From contig NC_053494.1 of the NCBI RefSeq assembly GCF_905171775.1, forward strand, positions 119,449,528 through 119,513,527: a stretch of DNA of 64,000 nt, written 5' to 3'. Position numbers and translations under genes: made by a program. Under the pieces are notes generated by a model. It made no database searches, was not told the origin of the DNA, and worked only from the letters and a program-made list of their open reading frames with translations. Below, one piece after another: positions 43,736 to 54,542 of the stretch. The DNA comes from Rana temporaria (taxonomy: Eukaryota > Chordata > Amphibia > Anura > Ranidae). Every line of letters starts with the position of its first letter. Within the stretch, counting starts at the first letter, position 1.

Positions 43736-46700
43736 AAACGGTTACATTTTTAACCAAAACCCTAGATAGGCTGGAGAAATTTAGAGAAGGTTTGTTTATC
43801 TTGGGGGGAGATTTTAATATCACTATGGACCCGAGTTTAGATACTTCATCTGGGAAAACTTTTTTGTCACAGAAAGCGTTAAGATGTGTTAAAAAGCATC
43901 TACGTTCCCTACATTTGGTCGATAGCTGGAGGGTATTACACGAGCGGGATAGAGATTATAGCTATTTCTCCAAAACACATCATATGTATTCAAGGATCGA
44001 TATGTTAATGATCGACCAATATTATTTGAGTCTGATGGACTATGCGACTATTGAGTCGATCACCATATCGGATCACGCACTGATAAGTTTAGGGATGAGA
44101 TCAGCTTTGGTCGGGAGTAGGGAAAGAACCTGGAGACTGAATGAAGCGATATTGGATGATAAGCAAAATGTAGAATCCTTAACTGGCAAGTTGACCTCAT
44201 ATTTTGAGATGAACACGTCAGAAGAGGTGTCGGACCAGGTGGTCTGGGAGGCCCATAAGGCGGTAATGAGAGGGGAGTTAATCTCGATGGGATCACGTAT
44301 TAAAAGAGATAGACAGAGGGAATTGACAGCACTTTTAGAGGAGATACATAAAATAGAAATTAAACATAAGGCTTGTTTAAAGCCAGGAGATGCGCAAAAT
44401 TTAGAGAAGCTTCGGGCAGATCTTAAACAGCTTTTGGATCGAAAAACTCAAAATAAAAATATATACTTTGCCCATCATTTTTATGAGCAGGGAAATAAGA
44501 GTGGCAGGTTAATGGCCAGACAATTAAAGAAACAGCAGGAGGTGCGTCATGTACATACAATAAAGGCAGGGAGTAAACAGATAGTTTACTCCCAGGCAAT
44601 AGCAGCTGAATTCCATCAGTTCTATACTTCTTTATACAACCTAGACCCACTCTCGGGGGAGGCTGATGGGGGGGGGACAGGAGGATAGGATTTGGGAATA
44701 TTTGAAGGCCTCGGGACTACAAGCGATCCCAACAGCAGCCTTGGAGGAAATGGAAAAACCAATCTCCATAGAGGAGTTAGAGAGAGTGATATTGGAGGCA
44801 GCGCAGGGGAAAAGTCCAGGACCAGATGGTTTTACTAATATGTATTATAAAAAGTTTTCCTCTATAATCCTGACCCCCCTTTGTAGGTATCTTAACTCAG
44901 TGTTGATCTCAAGTCCATTATCGTCAGATGCCTTACTTGCTCATGTGACTGTCCTCCCGAAAGCGGGAAAGGACCCGCAGTGTTGTGCTAGTTATAGGCC
45001 CATCTCCCTCCTGAACTCCGATGTTAAGTTTCTAAAATTTTAGCCTTGAGGCTACAAGACCACATTATCAAGTTGATCCATCCGGATCAGACAGGATTTA
45101 TGAAAGGCCGAGAGGCTAGAGATAATACAATACGAGCCCTCCATGTGTTGCACTGGATACATAAAGGCCCAAATCAAACTCCAGCAGTTGTGATATCAAT
45201 GGATGCTGAAAAGGCTTTTGATAGGGTGGGGTGGGGATTTATGGTCGGAGTTCTGAGGGAGATGGGCCTGAGGGAGAGAATGATGGGATGGGTGATGGCA
45301 TTGTATGCAGAACCCAGAGCAAGGGTTAAAGTTAACGGTAGACTATCAGATTATTTTGAAATAAGGAATGGGACTAGGCAGGGGTGTCCACTATCCCCAT
45401 TACTATTCGCCATGGTACTGGAACCTTTTTTGTGTATGATTAGAGGGAATAGGGGGATTAAAGGGATAGTTATAGGATCAACGGAACATAAGATTTCCGC
45501 ATATGCGGATGATCTATTGCTGTACCTTTCCTCGCCTCAAGAGTCTCTGATGGAATTGATGAGAGAGATAGATAGGTTTGGCTGTATCTCCAATTTTAAA
45601 ATAAATATAGAGAAATCGGTGTTGATGCCGAATCAGGTACCCTCGGGGATGAGGAAAAAGCTGCAAAGATCCTTCCCTTTTGTGTGGCGTTTAGACTCTC
45701 TATTTTACTTGGGAACACACATAGCCCCAGATGTTAAACGTTTATATGAGTTGAATTATATACCCTTGCTATCGTCAATATTAAGAGATTTACAGAGATG
45801 GAGAAGTCACACACTGACATGGTTTGGAAGAGTAAGTGCCCTTAAAATGAGTATAATCCCAAGGCTTATCTATGTCCTGTATGCCATCCCTATAGCTCTC
45901 CCACACATGTTTTTTAAACAAATAAAGAAAGCTTTTAGGACATTTGTTTGGGGGATAAACATCCCCGGCTGGCATATGATATTTTGAAAAGATCAAGGAG
46001 GGAAGGGGGGGTAGGACTCCCAGACATGGTACTTTACTATAGAGCCATGGCCCTGGTTCATATTATGAACTGGAGACATGACTCAAAGGGTAAAATATGG
46101 GTTTCCCTGGAGAAAACACTGGCAGGAAGGGATTTGGCGGGAGCACCCTGAATCCCGACCGTTTATAGTGGGTTATCGGAATATGTGTCGCCAATAACTA
46201 CAACAACGTTATCTATCTGGGATAGAATGAATAAGTCAGGAAAGTTTGCTCCTCCAATATCGCCTATTACTCCTTTGGAGGGGTTTCCATGGTTCCCCCC
46301 TGGGGAAGAAAAGGGTAGTTTAGAGGGGTGGGGAGGAAATTGTTCAGAGGTGGCCCCATTTGGGGAATTGCTTTCCTTAAGGGAGCTGGTGCAAAAGCAG
46401 GGAGAGGTATCAATGATGGAATGGAGATATCGGCAGCTGACAGACCTGTTTAATAAATGGAAACACCAAATTAGATCAGTAAATTCCATGACCACTTTTG
46501 AGGAGTGGTGTGTTAACCGCTCGGAACCAGGCCATATGTTATCCTGGATGCACAGATTGGTTCAGAGTGCACAAGATAAGATAATCCCATATTACATGCG
46601 TGAATGGGAAAGGGAGTTGGGCCTCAAATTTACAGTGGATCAATCGAATAGGTTGATGGAAATAACACACCAGTCCTCAATAAGTTCATATATACAGGAG

Positions 46701-47175
46701 ATGTCGTATAAGTTTCTGACTAGATGGTACCATACACCGACCCGTCTGGCTCAGATCTATCCATCAATGAATGCCAACTGCTGGAGGGGGTGCAATCAAA
46801 GAGGGTAATTTCTTCATATATGGTGGCAGTGTCCCAAGATCAGGAGATTTTGGGAGGAGATATCCCCGTGGATAAAAAAAATTGACATTAAGACCTATTG
46901 AGCAATCCCCATTGCATTTCCTGTTTCATGGAATGCCATCATCTATGAAGTTCTATAAAAGAAGTGTCACACCAAACCTATTAAATGCAGCGAAGGCATT
47001 GATACCTAGATACTGGAAACAATCTAAAGACCCCAATATAATGGAATGGAAAATCGAGGTAGAGAGGATAATGGAGGCAGAGAGATGGGTTCACACGGTC
47101 AAGGACCAACAGGACAAATTCAAGTATGTATGGGCCGGGTGGATATATTATTCTCCCGAAATAGGGAAGGATTAG

Positions 47176-48060
47176 TTTGGGGTGGAGAGGCTCGGGGGCG
47201 GGTGGAGAGGGAAGGGTGAGACAGCGGATACATTTTTTTTTTTTTGGTGTTGTTGTTTTAGTTTTTGTTTGTGTCTCCCTACCTTGGGGGCGCCAGAGGG
47301 GGAGGAGATAGGGAGAGGGGAGACGTGGGCCTTCCCCCTCCTTTCTTTCTTTTTTTTTTTCCCTCTTCTTTTCTCACAGCACTAATTTGGATCACTAAAG
47401 AGGAGGAAATAATTAATTAAGTCAAATAGGAGGATAAGTACAGAGGGCTCCCCTTAAGGGATTTTATTTGGGAGTCATAAGAATGGGAATTGGGGTTACA
47501 GTCACGAAAATATACACTAAAAAAATATATATATTTTTTTTCTCTTTTTTCTCTTTTTTCTCTTTTTGTCTTTTTGAGGTGGTTATGAAACTTCTCCCCT
47601 CCGCATGGTAGGGGGGGGGGAGATAAGGTGATGGCACTAAAGTCACAAAATTAAGGACTATTAAGTTCTGCAAAGTCTTTTTATTTTTTTATTTTTTTTT
47701 AGGGTGGTATTGAGTTCCTCCCTTCTGTGCCGTAGGGAGGTCATAATGGGACGGGATTTAGGGGATCACGGGGGAGGAAGGGGAGGGGAAAGGGTTTTTT
47801 TTTCTCTCTTTCTTTCCTTCCCCCCCTCCTTCTTTCTCTCCCTAGTGTCCCCCCCTGCCTCTTGTAGGTGGGGGTGGGACGGGGGGGATTGGAGGAGGGG
47901 GAGGGGGATGGTGCTCATGGGGGGGGGTAATGTAATGTATGTAGATATTTTTATTTAAATATGTATGGAGATGTCTTTTTATATTCTCTCTTGTTATTGT
48001 TATTTGTTTTTGTGTACATGGTGCAATTTGGAAAAAATAAATAAAAGAAGCAATTATAAA
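47176..48060 (+). other. 3' UTR of LINE A
   Basis: Low-complexity: G-runs (47610, 47880-47930), TC tracts (47340-47370, 47800-47840) and an A-rich tail. Purine-rich G-tracts before the tail are common in L1 3' UTRs. No gene. Confidence 0.75.
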
Positions 48061-48074
48061 AAATGCTGAATGGA

Positions 48075-48339
48075 CAATATATCACTATACAAAAAATGAT
48101 AACGAATTCATGGACACTCTTTCAATATTCATCAAGCAATGGACTTTTTTTTTTTTTTTGAACATTCAAATTTCCTTTTTTTTTTTTTTTTTAATGGACT
48201 TCCCCAACGCCCTATTTTTAGAATTTTCTCCCTTTCCCTGATATATTTTGCTTTTTTATTTTTATTATGTTTTATTTGTTGAACTTAATCTTAAAACCAG
48301 AGCGAAGCATTTAAACCTAAAATAATTTTATAACATCTG
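48075..48339. other. ERV interior with two T-tracts
   Basis: Two poly-T runs (48147-48161 and 48177-48193) flank gaacattcaaatttcc. No gene recognised. Continues the ERV interior after the LINE A insertion. Confidence 0.5.
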
Positions 48340-49063
48340 TGTCATGGACCTTGGAGTACGGGAGTGGTTACTGAGCTATACTGAGACATTTCCATTATGT
48401 GATAATCCTGTGTTAAAACCTTTTGATTATCAGGTGTGGGTATCTGTCGGAGACAGTCCGTCTGGCTAGAATTGTGGATTGAAGGTTAATTGAATCTATT
48501 ATGTGTGTTTGACGATGTATGTGTTTACGCTAAGGGACTTTGTATTGTTCTAAAGGTCAGAAGTCTCCTGTCAGGAGCATTGAATTAGCATTCTATTGTC
48601 TAAAGGAATGTAACCTCTCAGAGGTAGTAATTAAGTAGACCGGGTTATTGTGTACATTGATTACCCCCTGGGGCTTCTGTCTCAATACACAAGTCTTTCT
48701 ATCCAAGCTATTGGACCAATCCCTGTTGACTATTTCAAGTCCTCATTTGCATGGTCAAGGAGGACCTGAGTGAAGACTGCATATACTTTACAATTGACCA
48801 ATGGGAAAGCGGTTGTTGGGGGTGGGATGTTCCAAATTCTGTATAAAAGTGTGCTGTGTACTTGAAAATAAAGAGTCCTGTTTGAACTTACATACAGCCT
48901 GCCTGGTGTTTGTTCTTAATGGGTCTGAACGGCACATAGCTGTAGTTTGGATCCCGGGAACCTTGGATGACTGGACCATCAGACGTTGCAATCTGCAAGC
49001 TGATCCACTAGAAGCAGAGGAGTGTCGGGAGAGCAGAACCGGGCGAGAAAGGGTCTCGTCACA
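48340..49063 (+). mobile_element. Solo LTR of a second retroelement family, ATCTG target duplication
   Basis: Begins tgtcatggac and ends tctcgtcaca, flanked on both sides by atctg (48335-48339 and 49064-49068). A TATA box (tataaaa, 48842-48848) is followed by an aataaa signal (48867-48872), marking the U3-R boundary in plus orientation. No internal coding region: LTR-LTR recombination removed it. Different from the 29955/50295 LTRs. Confidence 0.9.
48842..48872 (+). promoter_or_regulatory. TATA box and poly(A) signal of the solo LTR
   Basis: tataaaag at 48842 lies 25 bp before aataaa at 48867, the compact U3/R arrangement of retroviral-type LTRs. This predicts a transcript start near 48870. 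Confidence 0.7.
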
Positions 49064-49068
49064 ATCTG

Positions 49069-50065
49069 TACATATGACATAATGCATATTGATATCAATA
49101 GATTTGACATCTGAGGTGATGCTGCACAATGGCTTAGCATAACATAAATTATAGTATGTTGGGTGGTTTTCCTAAATTTATAGGAGGGGTGAGTGAAATT
49201 CATCACTCTAGTCATGATTTGAAACATTGTTGAATCAGTTGTTTATAATATGCTGAAGGCTGTGACATATATGGATGAAAAAGACCTTTCTACCTTTCAT
49301 GGGAAAAAAATACTGGCAAGAATTTCCACTGCCGCCTTGTCTGGACAGAAGATCTGATAAACACTGATGTCAAGCTGATTCTATCCAAACCATCGCATGG
49401 GGGTATATATATGTTGGTATACCATTCTGGTGGAATTTTGGACTGAATGATACAAGTAACGGCTCTATTATGAGGGCAATGAGGGGTCGGCCTACAGCAC
49501 ATTACGAAAGCAAATTGTTGCTGGCAATCAACAAATTCAGAATATTGAAGGTTTGATATTAAAGGAACCAAGTGTCCTGATTGGTGGATTAATGATTGAA
49601 GGTGTCAAGTGCAAGGTAATAGTTTGCAGCACAGAATTTTTACTGCTGTATCCAAACCTTTTTGACATTGGAAGCGACTGCTGATACATTAATTTCAGGA
49701 TTTGCTGGTGTTTTGTGTAAAAGCATCTTTAAAAATGAAAACTTTGAGCCTGGAGATGAGAGAATACTGGACTTATGTGGATTTGACCTCCCAAAACATA
49801 CCAAGTTTACTTTCAGTGAGATGGTGAGAGATGTGATGAAGTCAGAATGGACGGTGACATCAGCTTGTTTTTGCACAATATTCAAGATCGTGATGTGATT
49901 TACAAAAAAAAAGAGCAATCTTTGAAATGAGGCCTAACAGCTATACGGGTCACGGATGTTTACTGAATCCTTTTCCAGTCATGGTCTAAAGTTATATTAT
50001 CTAATAACTGTTTCATGGGGATATCTTAGAGGTTGGTGAAGAGAGATGTAACCAGTCTCAACATG
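49069..50065 (+). other. ERV interior 3' portion, no recognised gene
   Basis: The longest frames (for example 49662-49898, 78 residues) have no motif I can name. It may be decayed pol, env or non-coding interior. A possible 3' splice-type tract (attaatttcag) lies at 49689-49699. Confidence 0.4.
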
Positions 50066-50260
50066 TCCGACGGACAGGCTTCCAGCGGACATGTTTCTTA
50101 GCATGCTAAGAAACATTTGTCTGCTGGAAAACGGTCGGCTGGACAAATGTCCGCTGGAAACCTGTCCGGTCGGCCGTACACACGACCGAACATGTCTGCT
50201 GAAACTGGTCCACGGACCAGTTTCAGCAGACAAGTTCAGCCGTGTGTACGGGTCCTCAGT
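50066..50260. mobile_element. MITE remnant with cgtgtgtacgg end
   Basis: Contains tcttagcatgctaaga (perfect palindrome 50098-50113), inverted gtccgctgga motifs, gaaactggtccacggaccag palindrome (50201-50222) and the end cagccgtgtgtacggg. The left terminal repeat was not found. Confidence 0.6.
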
Positions 50261-50283
50261 TCTAGTAGTTAGAACCGACTCAA

Positions 50284-50292
50284 GTGGGGGTA
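50284..50292 (+). promoter_or_regulatory. Polypurine tract of the ERV-like element
   Basis: aagtggggg lies two bases before tatgttg, the start of the 3' LTR, the expected place for second-strand priming. Confidence 0.65.
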
Positions 50293-50294
50293 TA

Positions 50295-51154
50295 TGTTGT
50301 AATATTAATATATATGTGTACAGGAGGTATTTAATATATTGTGTTATATGTATTGCCCACTATATTGTATTGCATTACCATATTGACCAGGAATTCAGTT
50401 GAACTGTCCAAGCCAGCTGAATTCTAACATATCAAAGGGACAGCTGAAGATCCTTTGATGTGTTAATCTTATCTAAGACTACCTAGGTGTGTGAGATGGC
50501 CTGGTAACCTCAAAGGGTAAATTGTTTACATACATAAGGAAGTATTTATTGAAGGTAATTAGACTTGAGGGGGTATTCATTCAGGGAAACATTTGGTTGA
50601 CCTGGAAGAACCCGTCCCTCCAGTGTGAGACCAGTATTTGAGACATTCAAGCTGTCATTCAGTCAGTCTTGTCACTGAGAATATTCTCTGTATATTCTCT
50701 GTATGAATATGGCACAGGTCTAGAAGTGATCAGAATATTCTCTGTATATTCTCTGTATAAATATGGCACAGGTCTAGAAGTGATCAGAATATTCTCTGTA
50801 TATTCTCTGTATGAATATGGCACAGGTCTAGAAGTGATCAGAATATTCTCTGTATATTCTCTGTATGAATATGGCACAGGTCTAGAAGTGATCAGAATAT
50901 TCTCTGTGTATTCTCTGGGCATGGCACAGGTCTAGAGCTGATCTAATCAGATGGGACTTTGAATTACTCTGTTGGATTTGTATCATCTGTGGAATTTGGA
51001 CTTTATTCTGTATTGGAAGTCAAATAAATGCACTCTCTGGAGAGCCTGGAGAGCCTGGTGTGTTGCTGCGGAACAACATAATTTATAGTCATCATACTAA
51101 CACCTAAATATCAATTATCTAACCGGACTCCAATATATACATGACTTCACTACA
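50295..51154 (+). repeat. 3' LTR of the ERV-like element
   Basis: 860 bp. It carries five 54-bp units (starting 50681, 50735, 50789, 50843 and 50897) where the 5' LTR has two, plus a 42-bp block absent from the 5' LTR. It has no MITE insertion and so preserves the empty site at 50330. aataaa at 51023-51028. Confidence 0.9.
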
Positions 51155-52540
51155 CCTCACAACCTAACTCAGTATTTAACTACACCTAACAACCTCACCC
51201 TGAGTCTATTCAAAAGTTCTTCTGGCCGTAGTGACCCTCATCAGAACAAAAGGTATACGTCTTTACCACTACCTAGACAAGCTCTTGTTACTTTCCCAAG
51301 ACAAAGAACAACTGCTGGCCCACAAGGAGCAGGTGATCTCCACCTTGACCACCTTCGGATGGCACCTAAACATAAAAAAAAACACTTAGAACCAGCCCAG
51401 CATCTGATCTACTTGGGAGACCAGTTCGATACAGTGGAAAGCACCATCTCTCTCCCACTGGAGAAGATCCCGGTTAATCCGGGGAGAATTTCACAGGCCC
51501 TGAACTCCTCACAACTGAGGGCCTCACAATGCCTAAGAATTAATGGCACAATGGTCTCTACGACCCCCATGGTAAAATGGTACCTTTGGAGGTTACGCCC
51601 TTTCCGGTCAGGGTTCTTCCAGCAATGGAAATCAGGGGACAACAGTCATCCTATTCACATATCATCAACGATGAGGAATAGCCTCTTCTGGTGGCTTCAA
51701 TGCAAAAATCTGCTCAAGTCCCACTCCTATGCCCCATCTCATATGTCCCGGTCACGACCGATGCCAATGGGGCCAGTTGGGGAGCCCTATGTGGATCGGA
51801 ACTTACCCAAGGCAAATAGAATACTCATCTTTTTAATCCGGGTTCAAACATCCTGGAACTTCGGGCAGCGTGGTGCGCCCTTCAGTCCTTCTCTCACCTC
51901 CTCAGGGGAAAGTCAGGATGGACAACACCACAGCGGTCTCCTATGTGAAATGGCAAGGGGGCACTTGGAGCACCACACTACTCCGAGAGGTCGAGCCCAT
52001 CATGTCTTGGGCCCAGAAGAATCTGACCAATATCTCGGCAGTTTTCATTCCAGGAGTTCAGAAGATCCAAGCGGACTTCCTGTCACGCACTCGGTTAGAC
52101 AACAACGAGTGGTCTCTACATGTTTAGACGTTCGAGTGGATTCGGTCCCTGGGAGTCAATCCCTAAGTGGATTTGTTTGCCTCCCCTTGTAACTACAAGC
52201 TGGAGAAATATTACACTCAGGGCCACTGCAGCCAGGTCTTCAAGATAGATGCCCTGACAGATTGATGGAATTTTAGGAGCGCATACGCCTTTCCACCGTT
52301 TCAAGTCATCTTCAGGTTCCTACGGAAACTTCAAGCGGAAGCGGTTGAGGTGGTGATAATAGCACCCTACTGGCTGAACAGACCTTGGTTTCCTCTCCTG
52401 ATCCAGCTCAGCTTCCAGGATCCAGTGCCTCTTCCTCTCAGGCCAGACCTTCTTTCTCATGGGGCAGTCCTGCACCCCTGTCCGACATTACTGAGACTGA
52501 TGGTCTGGTTCTTGAAAAAGAAGCTGGAATCTCTTGGTTG
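51155..52540 (+). pseudogene. DIRS reverse transcriptase/RNase H, C-terminal part
   Basis: RT resumes with KVLLAVVTLIRTKGIRLYHY, leading into YLDKLLLLSQDKEQLL, where the catalytic DD of the YLDD motif reads DK (lost). It continues through HLNIKKNTL and ICLGDQFDT-like thumb sequence. The RNase H-like part has KVRMDNTTAVSYVKWQGG and VFIPGVQKIQADFLSR (51910-52127). The final segment (52140-52540) has WVDLFAS-type and PPFQVIFRFLRK motifs. Several stops and shifts break it. Confidence 0.8.
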
Positions 52541-53990
52541 AGCCTCAAGGGTGTTCTCCCCTCTCAGGAGCTCTAGGAAGACAAGTACGAATAGTTTATG
52601 GGAGAATTTGGGCCAAGTTTTTCAAATTCTCATCCTCTACGAACAGATCGTTCAGCAATCCAAAAGTTAAAGCGGTAGTTCACCCCCCCCGACACGATTT
52701 TACCATCGAGACAGGCATTGTAGCGCGAGCTACAGTATGCCTGTCCCGATTTTTTTAACCCCGGACTCACCTTGTAATCGGAGATCGTATTTTTCGGCTC
52801 CCGCGGGGAATGGGCGTGCCTATGGAGAGGGAGGATGATTGACGGCCGGCCCTGGCACGTCACTCTCCCCGAAGACAGCCAGAGTAGGTCTCGGCTCTTC
52901 ACGGCGCTTGCGCACAGGCTATGCGCACGCGTCGTGAAGACCAAGCCTATTTCGGCTATTTCCGGAGAAGCGTGACGCGCCAGAGCCGGCCGTCAATCAT
53001 CCTCCGTCTCCATAGGCACGCCCATTCCCCGGTATCTTCGATCTACGCGTACAAGGTGAGTACGGGGGTAAAAAATTCGGGACAGGCATACTGTAGCTCG
53101 CGCTACAATACCTGATTTTATGGTAAAAGAAAAAAAAAAAATTTTCGTCGATAGGGTGAACCCCCGCTTTAAGGATATCCTCAGCTTCCTTCTTCCTTCA
53201 ATCCGGCATAGATCTCTATCGGTCAGCTTTCTTAGAGTCCAAGTCTCAGATTTGTTGGCCTTCTCTGGAACTGCGTGGGCTGCTCACCCCTGAATCCGTG
53301 TTCTTCCGTGGAGCGTCAAGACTCAGGCCCCAAAGAAGGCCAATTTTCCCCAAATGGGACCTGCCACTTGTTCTCGACTCACTGTCTGGCCTCAGTACCA
53401 CAGGGTCCTCCACTCTTTTCCGTTAAGAACTTCTCTGCGAAAGTAGCCTTTCTAGTGGCCATCACCTTGGCCAAAAGGGTCTCTGAGAAATCGGGTCCCT
53501 AGGCCATAAAGAACCTCTTCCCAGACCGGTCCTCATTCTTATGCTGGGCTCAAATCCAAAAGTTACTTCCGTGTTCCATGAGAACCAAGAAATCCTACCT
53601 ACATTCAGGATCCAGGGGTCAACGGAAGCTCACCCTCTGGATATGGGCAAAATACTGAAGGAATACCTGAAAGTTACTTCCTCCTTTTAGACGTTCTGAC
53701 TATCTCTTCATCCTGCACTTCAGCAGCAATAAAGGCAAGCAAGCTTCAACCAGGACAATTGCAGCTTGGGTCGTACAGACCATCCAGCAGGCTTATAGGG
53801 CTAAGGGCTTGGCTCCTCCAGAGGCGGTAGCAGCACACTGACACTCCACCAGGGGAATGGCGGCTTCATGGGCGGCAGCCCGGCATGTGGCTCCAGATGT
53901 CATCTGCAGAGCAGCCTCTTGGGCCTCTATCAATACCTTTTATGTCTCATTACTGCATAGAGTCTGTATCATTGTCCTCTGTAAATTTTG
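52541..53990 (+). pseudogene. DIRS tyrosine recombinase, split by a MITE, frameshifted
   Basis: N-terminal region before the MITE: SLWENLGQVFQILIL (52590-52660). After the MITE: SFLRVQVSDLLAFSGTAW (53226-53276), then a PLRTSLRK...AITLAKR-type core, then a stretch carrying ATIAAWVVQTIQQAYRA-like sequence (53755-53805) and HSTRGMAASWA with the HxxR catalytic motif (53840-53870). The likely nucleophile tyrosine sits in TFMSHYC (53930-53953). In DIRS elements this enzyme integrates the circular cDNA without target duplication. A small duplication (cactgacac, 53837) and frameshifts near 53430, 53690 and 53935 kill it. Confidence 0.78.
52667..53172. mobile_element. TTAA MITE (T2/Kolobok-like) in the DIRS recombinase
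   Basis: Starts TTAAagcggtagttcaccc and ends gggtgaacccccgctTTAA. Long inverted pairing inside (gacaggcattgtagcgcgag with ctcgcgctacaatacctg). 506 bp. Interrupts the recombinase frame. Confidence 0.9.
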
Positions 53991-54502
53991 GTCAAAAAAT
54001 CCTGTCGGTTGACGGGGGGAAATTCAATTTTTTTTCTGTTCAGCATAACCCACCCGTGTGGTCTGGCTAGTTATTTCCCACGCGTAGGCTGCAATGGAAT
54101 GTGTCAGGAAAACTGAAAATTTATTATCAATACTTACCGTAATTTTCCTTTCCTGATGGACTCCATGGCAGACGGAGTCCCCACCCATCGGTCAAAGAGT
54201 TGGCTGGTTAAGGAAACGTAGTCCCTAGTGGTGAGTTCACATTTATGGGAATGGGGTCCTATTGCATTGGAGAGGAGGCAGTGTTAACCCACACATAGGC
54301 TGCCATGGAGTCCATCAGGAAAGGAAAATTATGGTAAGTATTTGATAATACATTTTCAGTTTTCCTGACAGATTCCATTGCAGCCTACGCGTGGGAAATA
54401 ACTAGCAAGTCCACACGGGTGGGTTATGCAGAACAGAAAAAAAAATAAAATTTCCCCCCGTCAACCGACAGGATTTGTTGACCAAAATTTACAGAGGACA
54501 AT
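53971..54502. repeat. Inverted repeat terminus of the DIRS element
   Basis: attgtcctctgtaaatttt (53971) inverts at aaaatttacagaggacaat (54502). Arms of about 205 bp (53971-54175 and 54297-54502) pair closely, including cctgatggactccatggcag. The middle (54180-54290) does not pair. DIRS elements carry inverted terminal repeats, and this looks like two termini joined head to head. Confidence 0.8.
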
Positions 54503-54542
54503 GATACCAAGGGGGATGAATACTTTTTCAAGGCACTGTACT
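54503..54542 (-). mobile_element. Tc1/mariner-like terminal repeat fragment
   Basis: ccaagggggatgaatacttt to caaggcactgta matches the end family I know from fish and frog Tc1-like elements (tacagtgccttg... inverted). It lies directly against the DIRS inverted repeat. Only the end remains. Confidence 0.6.

Larger units (their letters stand above)
38878..47175 (+). pseudogene. L1 ORF2 (endonuclease-RT) of LINE A, interrupted and frameshifted
   Basis: The endonuclease begins at 38878 (ISYNTRGLCS, VLLQETHF). It is cut at about 39236 by LINE B and resumes at 43752 in the same frame across the duplicated target (LGGDFNITMDPS, then SRIDML, then ISDHALIS). Frameshifts lie near 44670, 45035 and 45970, and a stop near 46151. 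RT motifs survive in pieces: GKSPGPDGFT, YRPISLLNSDVK, MDAEKAFDRV, NGTRQGCPLSPLLF, AYADDLLLY. Near the end is a CWRGCNQRG zinc-knuckle remnant followed by a frameshift at about 46805. No functional product. Confidence 0.88.
36737..48060 (+). mobile_element. L1-clade LINE A, near full length, split by LINE B
   Basis: Flanked by aaatgctgaatgga (36723-36736 and 48061-48074), a 14-bp target duplication. It has a very short 5' region, ORF1 (36809-38131), an inter-ORF spacer, ORF2 (38878-47175, split and frameshifted), a T/G-rich 3' UTR and an A-rich tail (aaaataaataaaagaag). About 6.8 kb once LINE B is removed. A small stem (gcatatac...gtatatgc, 36742-36772) near the 5' junction looks like a twin-priming scar. 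Confidence 0.88.
29955..51154 (+). mobile_element. LTR retroelement (ERV-like) with both LTRs, inserted in the DIRS RT
   Basis: The 5' LTR (29955-31082) and 3' LTR (50295-51154) both begin TGTTGTAATATTAATATATA and end CTTCACTACA. A polypurine tract (aagtggggg, 50284-50292) precedes the 3' LTR. Interior after removing later insertions is only about 3.4 kb: a leader, a degraded gag, and sequence with no recognisable pol or env. The flanking cctc(c/a) could be a target duplication but is ambiguous. Later insertions: TTAA MITE in the 5' LTR, LINE D, TTAA MITE, LINE A (+B), a solo LTR, a MITE remnant. Confidence 0.8.
27850..54502 (+). mobile_element. DIRS-type (tyrosine recombinase) retrotransposon, massively interrupted
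   Basis: DIRS pieces in order are Gag (28061-29442), RT (29414-29954), then after a 21-kb LTR-element insertion RT/RNase H (51155-52540), then tyrosine recombinase (52541-52666 and 53173-53990), then an inverted-repeat terminal region (53971-54502). Absence of an integrase and presence of HxxR recombinase motifs place it with DIRS rather than with LTR elements. All reading frames have frameshifts or stops. The left end is approximate. Confidence 0.8.

Noticed and set aside
49662..49898. A 78-codon frame in the ERV-like interior as an env or pol fragment
   Set aside because: No motif supports either assignment, so it is left as unassigned interior.
29950..51160. A firm target duplication for the ERV-like element
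   Set aside because: The flanks share only cctc, and the right flank contains its own short duplication (cacctcacaacc / cacctaacaacc), so the call would be unreliable.
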